From the NCBI GenBank assembly GCA_001468855.1, contig LDIV01000001.1:11880-34053 (forward strand): a stretch of DNA of 22,174 nucleotides, in the 5' to 3' direction. This DNA is from a candidate division TM6 bacterium UASB124 (GTDB taxonomy: Bacteria; Dependentiae; Babeliae; Babeliales; RVW-14). Position numbers and translations under genes: made by a program. Below, in pieces: positions 16,994 to 22,174 of the stretch. Each line of letters begins with the position of its first letter. Within the stretch, counting starts at the first letter, position 1. The notes under the pieces are model-generated. The model was not told the DNA's origin and ran no database searches. It was given only the letters and a program-made list of their open reading frames with translations.

Positions 16994-19057
16994 TTATTTT
17001 TTACCTACAATTGCATCCTGAATGTTCTTTGGAACTTCACGATACATTTCAAACTGCATGGAATAGTTTGCACGTCCTTTTGTTAAAGAACGCAATGATG
17101 TGGAATAACCAAACATTTCCGCAAGCGGAACTTCTGCTGTTATTACCTGAACCGCTTTGCGAGTTTCCATGCCCATGATTCTACCGCGACGGGAGTTTAA
17201 GTCGCCCATCACGTCACCCATGTTTTCTTCAGGCGTTAGCACTTCAACCTTCATAATTGGTTCCAAAATCACAGGAGATGCTTTCATAGCAGCTTCTTTG
17301 AATGCAATTGATGAAGCAATCTTAAAAGCTAATTCTGAAGAGTCGACATCGTGGTACGAACCATCATAGACAGTTACCTTAAGATCAACAACAGGATAAC
17401 CGCCAAGAACCCCTGCCGCTAAAGCCTCCTCCACACCTTTTTCTATACCAGGGATAAATTCACGTGGAATCACGCCACCGGTAATAGCATTTTCAAATTC
17501 AAAGCCTTGACCTCGTTCTTTTGGCTCAAGCTTCAACCAAACGTGACCATATTGACCATGGCCACCGGATTGGCGAATAAATTTACCTTCAGCATCTGCA
17601 GAACGTTGTATGGTTTCTTTATATGCAACCTGAGCTTTACCCACATTCGATTCAACCTTGTACTCACGCAACATACGATCAACAATAATTTCAAGATGCA
17701 ACTCACCCATACCTGAAATAATTGTTTGACCTGTTTCAGCGTTATAACTGAATCTAAATGAAGGATCTTCTTGCATCAATTTACGTAATGCAAGAACCAT
17801 CTTTTCATAATCTCCCTTACCTTTTGGCTCAATTGCAATATGCATAACAGGGTCAGGAGCTGTGATTGTTTCAAGTATTATTGGATGTTCTTCATCAGCG
17901 AGCGAATCACCGGTCATAACTTCTTTAATACCAACAACAGCAGCAATATCACCAGCTTCAACAAAAGGGATTTCTTCTCGTTTATTGGCATGCATTTTTA
18001 ACAAACGACTTACCCGTTCTTTTTTGCCACGAGAAACGTTGTGAATATATGAACCCGATTCAAGCCTACCAGAATATACACGAATAAAAGTTAATGATCC
18101 AACAAAAGGGTCAATCATAATTTTGAATGCTATAGCACAAAAAGGAGCTGCCGGATCTGCTTTACGTATTTCTTCTACTTTTGTATCTGGATTAATACCT
18201 TTAACCGGTGGAATATCAACTGGTGCAGGCAAATAATCCACAATACCATCAAGCAATAACTGAACACCCTTGTTTTTAAATGCTGTACCACCAAAAACAG
18301 GCGTAACCTTTTGCTCTATGACGCCTTTGCGCAAAGCTGCTTTAATTTCTTCTATCGAAATAGGTTTGCCATCGAGATATTTCTCTGCCAAAGCATCATC
18401 AAAATCACAAGCACGCTCAACAATTTTTGTGTATTGTTGTTCTAGCTTGTCTTTGTATTCAGCCGGTGGCTCACACCATTCAATTTTTGCGCCTTTTTCT
18501 GATTCATCGAATACTGCCATTTTCTTAGTCAGAACATCGATTATTGCTTTAAAATTTTCAGACTCTCCGACAGGAATTTGCATTGCCAGCGCATTACCAT
18601 GAAGCTTATCGTCAATATCTTTAACAACAGCAAAATAGTCCGCACCAACTCGGTCAAGCTTATTAACAAAAGCAAGCCGCGGGACCTTATGCTTATCTGC
18701 TTGACGCCATACTGTTTCAGATTGAGGCTCAACACCTTCGACACCTGCAAAAACAGCAACGGCACCATCAAGAACACGCATTGAACGTTCAACTTCAATG
18801 GTAAAATCTACGTGCCCCGGTGTGTCAATGATGTTAATTTGATGATCTTTCCAAAAACATGTTGTTGCGGCTGAAGTAATCGTAATGCCGCGCTCACGCT
18901 CTTGTTCCATCCAGTCCATGACAGCTTCGCCCTCATGAACCTCACCAATTTTATGGGAAACACCAGTATAAAACAAAATACGCTCGGTTAGAGTAGTTTT
19001 GCCTGCATCGATGTGCGCTGCAATTCCTATATTCCGATAACGATCTAATTTACTCAT
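16994..19057 (-). CDS. fusA: Elongation factor G
   Basis: EF-G is the GTPase that drives translocation and, with RRF, ribosome recycling. The 687-residue product has the P-loop AHIDAGKT (residues 14-21), the switch [18 protein letters not shown] and NKLD. Domains II-V follow, including the domain IV tip region [16 protein letters not shown] and the domain V segment [12 protein letters not shown]. It is a canonical EF-G, close to the E. coli length. AGGG lies 7 bases before the ATG, and the gene follows rpsG by 16 bases. Confidence 0.98.
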   Translation of the reverse strand: MSKLDRYRNIGIAAHIDAGKTTLTERILFYTGVSHKIGEVHEGEAVMDWMEQERERGITITSAATTCFWKDHQINIIDTPGHVDFTIEVERSMRVLDGAVAVFAGVEGVEPQSETVWRQADKHKVPRLAFVNKLDRVGADYFAVVKDIDDKLHGNALAMQIPVGESENFKAIIDVLTKKMAVFDESEKGAKIEWCEPPAEYKDKLEQQYTKIVERACDFDDALAEKYLDGKPISIEEIKAALRKGVIEQKVTPVFGGTAFKNKGVQLLLDGIVDYLPAPVDIPPVKGINPDTKVEEIRKADPAAPFCAIAFKIMIDPFVGSLTFIRVYSGRLESGSYIHNVSRGKKERVSRLLKMHANKREEIPFVEAGDIAAVVGIKEVMTGDSLADEEHPIILETITAPDPVMHIAIEPKGKGDYEKMVLALRKLMQEDPSFRFSYNAETGQTIISGMGELHLEIIVDRMLREYKVESNVGKAQVAYKETIQRSADAEGKFIRQSGGHGQYGHVWLKLEPKERGQGFEFENAITGGVIPREFIPGIEKGVEEALAAGVLGGYPVVDLKVTVYDGSYHDVDSSELAFKIASSIAFKEAAMKASPVILEPIMKVEVLTPEENMGDVMGDLNSRRGRIMGMETRKAVQVITAEVPLAEMFGYSTSLRSLTKGRANYSMQFEMYREVPKNIQDAIVGKK

Positions 19058-19073
19058 TTTATTTCCCTACTAA

Positions 19074-19556
19074 CTACCAAGCATAATGTGAGAATGCACG
19101 GTTTGCCTCAGCCATACGGTGTACATCGTTCTTTTTTTTGATAGCATTGCCATGACCTTCAGATGCCTCAATAAGCTCACTTGCAAGACGCTTACCCATT
19201 GTTTTATCTGGACGACTAGCAGCTGCTTCAATCAACCATCTGAATGTAAGCGACATTTGGCGCTCGGGCCTGACTTCTGTTGGTACTTGGTAAACACCGC
19301 CACCAACTCGACGTGACTTAACTTCAACATATGGCTTAATTTGATCCATTGCTTTTTCAAACAATGCATAAGCCTTTTTATCATCGCCACCAGCCTTTTT
19401 TGCCAAGATATCAAATGCTTCGTAAACAATAGCACGAGCAACATTCTTCTTGCCACGCTCCATAACAATATTAATCAGCTTTTGAACGACACCAGAATTA
19501 AATCGTGGATCAACACCAATTTCTCTTTTCAATATAACTTTTTTACGTCTTGGCAT
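19074..19556 (-). CDS. rpsG: 30S ribosomal protein S7 (uS7)
   Basis: S7 initiates assembly of the 30S head and contacts E-site tRNA; in E. coli it represses the str operon translationally. The 160-residue product begins PRRKKVILKREIGVDPRFNS and contains RVGGGVYQVPTEVRPERQMSL and the C-terminal KKKNDVHRMAEANRAFSHYAW. Its ATG overlaps the rpsL stop by one base (TAATG), strongly suggesting coupled translation. The E. coli-style long rpsL-rpsG spacer that carries the S7 repression site is therefore absent. Confidence 0.98.
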   Translation of the reverse strand: MPRRKKVILKREIGVDPRFNSGVVQKLINIVMERGKKNVARAIVYEAFDILAKKAGGDDKKAYALFEKAMDQIKPYVEVKSRRVGGGVYQVPTEVRPERQMSLTFRWLIEAAASRPDKTMGKRLASELIEASEGHGNAIKKKNDVHRMAEANRAFSHYAW

Positions 19557-19936
19557 TATTTCTCACCTTTCTTACGCTTTGCACCATATAACGAACGGCT
19601 TTGCATTCTTCCATCAACGCCAGCACAGTCCAATGTTCCACGAACAATATGATAGCGAACACCTGGAAGGTCTTTCACTCTTCCACCGCGAACAAGTACC
19701 ACTGAGTGTTCCTGAAGATTATGGCCTTCACCAGGAATATACGCAGTAATTTCTTTTCCCGTTGTTAACTTAACACGAGCAATTTTTCGTAACGCTGAGT
19801 TTGGTTTTTTAGGCGTCATAGTAGCAACACGAACACATGTTCCACGACGCTGAGGAGACTCACTCAACGCAGGAGACTTTGTTCTATACTTACGTTTTAC
19901 ACGCCCAAAGCGTACAAGCTGATTTATCGTTGGCAT
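19556..19936 (-). CDS. rpsL: 30S ribosomal protein S12 (uS12)
   Basis: S12 sits at the decoding centre and influences accuracy. The 126-residue product begins [11 protein letters not shown] and contains [18 protein letters not shown] and [17 protein letters not shown]. The lysines in the loops where streptomycin-resistance substitutions classically occur (K43/K44, and the K of RVKDLPG) are the susceptible-type residues. The aspartate that RimO methylthiolates is also kept. It is the first gene of the operon, with a leader of roughly 195 bases. AGGA lies upstream of its ATG. Confidence 0.98.
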   Translation of the reverse strand: MPTINQLVRFGRVKRKYRTKSPALSESPQRRGTCVRVATMTPKKPNSALRKIARVKLTTGKEITAYIPGEGHNLQEHSVVLVRGGRVKDLPGVRYHIVRGTLDCAGVDGRMQSRSLYGAKRKKGEK

Positions 19937-20138
19937 ATTCTCTAATCCTACAATAAAAACTTACATTTCCTGTATTAGCCAAAATACCACCACGTAACAC
20001 ATAAACGTTCTAGGTACCTTCTAAATTTTTTGCGGTACAAAATTTTTAGATCGCTTATTCCTGCAGCCACTTAATTTGATTTAAGAAGCGCCCACGTACC
20101 TTAAAAAGGACCCGTATTTTGCGCGAATAACTGCTCTA
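19937..20138 (-). promoter_or_regulatory. Leader region of the ribosomal operon
   Basis: About 195 bases lie between the predicted start point and the rpsL ATG, with no open frame that looks like a gene. Bases 20021-20049 form an imperfect AT-rich hairpin on the minus strand (nine of eleven pairs, loop about seven bases). No T-run follows, so it does not look like an attenuator. A leader this long could carry regulation, but I recognise no known ribosomal protein binding site. Confidence 0.35.
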
Positions 20139-20166
20139 ATTGTACCTTTTTTTGCAATTTTTTCAA
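20139..20166 (-). promoter_or_regulatory. Sigma70-type promoter of the super-operon
   Basis: On the minus strand, TTGAAA (20166-20161) and TACAAT (20144-20139) are separated by 16 bases. Each hexamer matches five of six consensus positions. Transcription would begin near 20132 and read into rpsL. I found no equally good promoter in the short gaps inside the operon. The IS5-like element ends about 140 bases upstream, so this promoter is intact. Confidence 0.65.
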
Positions 20167-20309
20167 GTAAAAATATTCACATTTAATAAAATGTTCTGAT
20201 TGCAATCAAACATATGCTTATTACCCAAAGAATCATTTGTATAAACAAGGTAAAGCCATCCTCATTTCAAAGGGGTTTTATCTTAAAATTGTATTTTTAC
20301 GCTATTTTA
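20167..20309. other. Region between the operon promoter and the IS5-like element
   Basis: No gene is visible. It holds a perfect 12-base palindrome TGATTGCAATCA at 20197-20208, about 31 bases upstream of the -35 box. This could be a protein-binding site but may be chance in AT-rich DNA. No terminator is apparent between the IS transposase gene and the operon promoter, and both read in the same direction. Confidence 0.3.
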
Positions 20310-20348
20310 GAACTCATACAAAAATTCCTGACATAGAAAAAAGCCTTT
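20310..20348. repeat. Left terminal inverted repeat of the IS5-like element
   Basis: This imperfect inverted repeat pairs with 21152-21190. Within the first 17 bases 13 match, and the inner AAGCCTTT matches completely at equal spacing. It slightly overlaps the end of the transposase frame. Confidence 0.6.
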
Positions 20349-21130
20349 AAACACAGGCATATTCAAACAGCGCTAAAAACGAAGATTCACACCTTGCCCA
20401 ACGTGTTCGAAGTGAACGAAAATGGTTAAGCCAGCCATGAGAGCGCTCAATAATAATCCAACGGTGTCGAGAGGAATGCTTTTCTGGGTTCTTTTTCGAT
20501 CGTCTTTGATTGATACTGATGAGCGGGATGAACTTCATTTTCTTCAAATCATTTTTAACAGTCATAGCATCATAGGCTTGGTCTAGAGCCATAACCTTGA
20601 GCTTCTCTTCTTTAAATGATCCATAAAAAGACCGCAAAGTAGGTCTCACAAGCCTACTATCATGTGTATTTGCTGCACCAACAGCGATACCAAGCGGAGC
20701 ACCTTTTTGATCAACAATCATACTTTTGTTAGATCCTAACTTGCCTCTAACGGTTGGCTTTTTACCTATTTTTTCGGCACCAAAAGGTGACTTAACAAGT
20801 GCTGCATCAAGAGCAAACCACACATCCCATCCAGGTTATGGTCTTGGTAAAACGTTCTTGTCTTTGCCATGATCTGCTTGAATACCCCGGCTTTAGCCCA
20901 CTTTCTAAATTTTCCGTAAATCGTTGTGTAGAGCGCCATTGTTCGGGGATACTTGACCATTGAGCCCCCGTTTTTAATATCCAAAAAATCGCATCCATAC
21001 ACTGTCTCGGTCTCGCATCGGTTTCTGGTCTGCCAACGCGGCTTGTTTTTACAGGAACAATCAATTTTATTTCTTCACAAAATGCATCTGGAATACTGTA
21101 ATTCATACAGGACTTCTTTTCTTTTTGCAT
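20347..21130 (-). pseudogene. IS5-family transposase with two -1 frameshifts
   Basis: Three overlapping minus-strand frames together make one DDE transposase of about 260 residues. The first (from 21130) carries the N-terminal helix-turn-helix-like part with FWILKTGAQWSSIPEQ. The second supplies TIYGKFRKWAKAGVFKQIM. The third runs from about 20826 to 20347. Catalytic residues are all present in the third: D in WFALDAALVK (codon at 20808), D in VMALDQAYD (20583) and E in IIIERSHGWL (20448). The frame must slip by -1 near 20925 (an ACACA stretch) and again near 20827 (a GGG run). Neither place has a classical slippery heptamer, so single-base losses are more likely than programmed frameshifting. 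The element is probably inactive on its own. Confidence 0.8.
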
Positions 21131-21151
21131 GAGGTATTTTATCTCAAGGAG

Positions 21152-21190
21152 AAAGGCTTATCATCATCTAATTAATTTTCGTACAGGTTC
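21152..21190. repeat. Right terminal inverted repeat of the IS5-like element
   Basis: This is the partner of the repeat at 20310-20348. It lies on the transposase start side. TTA follows it directly at 21191-21193, matching the bases before the left end. Confidence 0.6.
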
Positions 21191-21258
21191 TTAGATTATT
21201 CCCGTATTTTTCGACAAAACATTTCAGCCTGTAACAAACAAACCCAATTAATTGCCTG

Positions 21259-21286
21259 TTGCAATAAGTCTATGTTTTGTTATAAT
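21259..21286 (+). promoter_or_regulatory. Sigma70-type promoter for the secreted repeat protein gene
   Basis: TTGCAA (21259-21264) and a perfect TATAAT (21281-21286) are separated by 16 bases. Transcription would start near 21293, giving a leader of about 55 bases. A 14-base palindrome overlaps the predicted start point. Confidence 0.65.
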
Positions 21287-21290
21287 AAAA

Positions 21291-21304
21291 ATTCATTAAT
21301 GAAT
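21291..21304. promoter_or_regulatory. Palindrome at the predicted transcription start
   Basis: ATTCATTAATGAAT is a perfect 14-base palindrome beginning 4 bases after the -10 box and covering the predicted start site. That is a typical position for a repressor operator. Its AT-rich composition means chance is possible. Confidence 0.3.
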
Positions 21305-21348
21305 AATTTAATATTTTACTTTAATTTTACTTTTCGGAGGTTATTTCG

Positions 21349-21948
21349 ATGAAAACATTGAAGAAGCGTGTTCTTTCTATAGCATTTGTTACTACTGGTA
21401 TTGTATTCTGTAGACATACAAACATTGCTGCAATGCAACAACAAAATAATGCGGCTAATCAGGTAAACGATCAGGCCAACCAGTTAAATACACTGTTTCA
21501 AAGTGGCATTAACAATTACAACGAGGAAGGCGACATACACGATTACCAACAAGCGATTCTAGATTTTAATGCCGTTGTCACAACACCCAATGCTCAAACA
21601 ATTAGCCCTCAGGCCTGGTTTATCAGCAACCTCATACTTGGCAATATGCATTATTTAGGGCAAGGCACTGAAGGAAATTATCACACAGCTCAACCTTATT
21701 ACCAAGCCATTGTTAATACGCCTAATGCACAAACAATCGCACCCGGCGTTTGGATATATGCCAACCTCAAACTTGGCATAATAAATCTTATGGAACAAAA
21801 TCCTCAGCAGGCACTTACACACTTCAATGCTATTGTTACAACACCGGCAGCAGATGAATTTGACGAAGAAATACTAGCAATAGCTCAAAGTCATGTTAAT
21901 ACCTTAAGCCAAGTCGTTCCTGTACAGCAAGGTGTTAACCAAACATAA
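21349..21948 (+). CDS. Secreted protein with three TPR/Sel1-like repeats
   Basis: This 199-residue protein starts with a typical Sec signal peptide: basic MKTLKKR, a hydrophobic stretch at residues 8-20, and a probable cut near A27-A28. C21 is not in a lipobox, because phenylalanine precedes it. After a Gln/Asn-rich spacer (29-50) come three degenerate repeats of about 36-45 residues at 66-110, 111-151 and 152-187. Each has the form Y/P-x-x-A-x-x-x-F/Y-x-A-I/V-V-x-T-P, then a W-x-x-x-N-L-x-L-G helix in the first two. They look like TPR or Sel1-like helical pairs. The start is well supported: GGAGG lies 8 bases before the ATG. Function is unknown; such exported repeat proteins often mediate protein contacts in host-associated bacteria. 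It is a lone gene reading away from the operon. Confidence 0.85.
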   Translation: MKTLKKRVLSIAFVTTGIVFCRHTNIAAMQQQNNAANQVNDQANQLNTLFQSGINNYNEEGDIHDYQQAILDFNAVVTTPNAQTISPQAWFISNLILGNMHYLGQGTEGNYHTAQPYYQAIVNTPNAQTIAPGVWIYANLKLGIINLMEQNPQQALTHFNAIVTTPAADEFDEEILAIAQSHVNTLSQVVPVQQGVNQT

Positions 21949-22054
21949 AAACTAATACGGATATTTTTCACTTAAGAAATCTAAGTTGTGACCTATAAAA
22001 AGTTGTAAAAAAGTGTCTCCATAGCATATTCCTAAAACAAAATAAGGAGATACT
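21949..22054. other. Gap before the right-edge transposase, with possible weak promoter
   Basis: No gene is seen here. TTAAGA (21972-21977) and TATAAA (21994-21999), 16 bases apart, could be a weak plus-strand promoter for the gene at 22055. I see no hairpin plus T-run terminator for the secreted-protein gene. Confidence 0.3.
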
Positions 22055-22063
22055 ATGGAGACA
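22014..22063 (+). repeat. Inverted repeat enclosing the ribosome-binding site and start codon
   Basis: TGTCTCCATAG (22014-22024) and CTATGGAGACA (22053-22063) are perfect 11-base inverted copies with 28 bases between. The second arm contains the ATG of the edge gene, and the loop contains its AAGGAG. A few more imperfect pairs could extend the stem over the ribosome-binding site. The likely effect is to hide the start codon in the folded transcript. Confidence 0.6.
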
Positions 22064-22174
22064 GAAATCATTGTAGAATTTTGCGTTTGCGATGATGTTA
22101 TAAAAAGTGATGTAATAAAAAGTTTAGGGGATAGAGAGAATGTACCAAAACTTACGCAACATAGGCAAAGTTAT
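22055..22174 (+). CDS. Probable transposase, N-terminal fragment (runs off window)
   Basis: An open frame from ATG at 22055 reaches the end of the window, giving 40 residues beginning METEIIVEFCVCDDVIKSD and continuing through KLTQHRQSY. AAGGAG (22044-22049) lies 5 bases before the ATG. The pattern of an acidic start, E-F-C-x-C-D-D and a lysine-rich helix resembles the N-terminus of several IS transposases, but 40 residues are too few to name a family. The inverted repeat overlapping its start parallels that of the IS982-like gene at the left edge and supports a mobile-element origin. The rest lies outside the window. Confidence 0.45.
   Translation, partial: METEIIVEFCVCDDVIKSDVIKSLGDRENVPKLTQHRQSY

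Larger units (their letters stand above)
20310..21190 (-). mobile_element. IS5-family insertion sequence, complete ends, decayed transposase
   Basis: The ends are imperfect inverted repeats: reading inward, GAACTCATACAAAAATT on the left and GAACCTGTACGAAAATT on the right agree at 13 of 17 positions. The shared block AAGCCTTT occurs at the same offset (about 33 bases in) on both sides. TTA occurs directly outside each end (20307-20309 and 21191-21193), consistent with a 3-base target duplication; TTAG as a 4-base repeat is possible if the first G is not part of the element. The size, about 881 bp, suits the IS5 family. It lies upstream of the ribosomal operon promoter and carries one transposase gene, broken by two frameshifts. 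Confidence 0.75.

Noticed and set aside
20807..21130. Programmed -1 frameshifting to produce the IS5 transposase
   Set aside because: Two shifts would be required and neither junction has a slippery heptamer with a downstream structure; mutation is simpler.
21349..21420. Lipoprotein signal in the secreted repeat protein
   Set aside because: C21 is preceded by V-F, not by a small residue as a lipobox requires; an ordinary signal peptide fits better.
1..22174. CRISPR array, tRNA, rRNA, phage or toxin-antitoxin genes
   Set aside because: No regularly spaced direct repeats, cloverleaf-like sequences, rRNA motifs or related protein families were found on either strand.

Overview
The window is almost entirely one bacterial translation super-operon on the minus strand, flanked by insertion sequences. 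From position 19936 down to 413 it reads rpsL-rpsG-fusA-tuf-rpsJ-rplC-rplD-rplW-rplB-rpsS-rplV-rpsC-rplP-rpmC-rpsQ-rplN-rplX-rplE-rpsN-rpsH-rplF-rplR-rpsE-rplO-secY-adk-map-infA-rpmJ-rpsM-rpsK-rpsD-rpoA-rplQ: 34 genes, the classical str, S10, spc and alpha operons fused without a visible internal terminator. A good sigma70-type promoter (20139-20166) precedes it, and a perfect 18-bp hairpin with a T-run (333-380) ends it. Gaps are short and several genes overlap (rpsL/rpsG, rplD/rplW, rpsE/rplO, map/infA), which suggests coordinated transcription and translational coupling. The products are ribosomal proteins, the elongation factors, IF1, the Sec translocon channel, adenylate kinase, methionine aminopeptidase and the RNA polymerase alpha subunit. 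rpmD (uL30) is missing from its usual slot between rpsE and rplO.

The DNA is AT-rich. The cysteine-containing (zinc-type) forms of S4, S14, L24, L36 and Adk, the loss of L30, abundant IS remnants and a secreted repeat protein suggest a reduced, host-associated bacterium. Candidatus Dependentiae (TM6) is my best guess, but this is inference from gene content and not a database result.

Left edge (1-332): the 5' part of an IS982-like transposase gene on the minus strand runs off the window. A 13-bp inverted repeat overlaps its start codon. It lies just beyond the operon terminator.

Right part (19937-22174): this holds the operon leader and promoter, then a complete but decayed IS5-family element of about 881 bp (20310-21190). 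That element has imperfect inverted ends, a TTA direct repeat and a transposase gene broken by two -1 frameshifts. Next comes a plus-strand gene for a secreted protein of 199 residues with three degenerate TPR/Sel1-like repeats and its own strong promoter. At the edge is the start of another probable transposase gene whose ribosome-binding region also sits within an inverted repeat.

I see no CRISPR array, tRNA or rRNA, and no convincing novel multi-gene system. The items most worth a second look are the start-codon hairpins on the two edge IS genes, the IS inserted upstream of the ribosomal promoter, the L30 loss, the Ala/Pro-rich tail on S19 and the secreted repeat protein.
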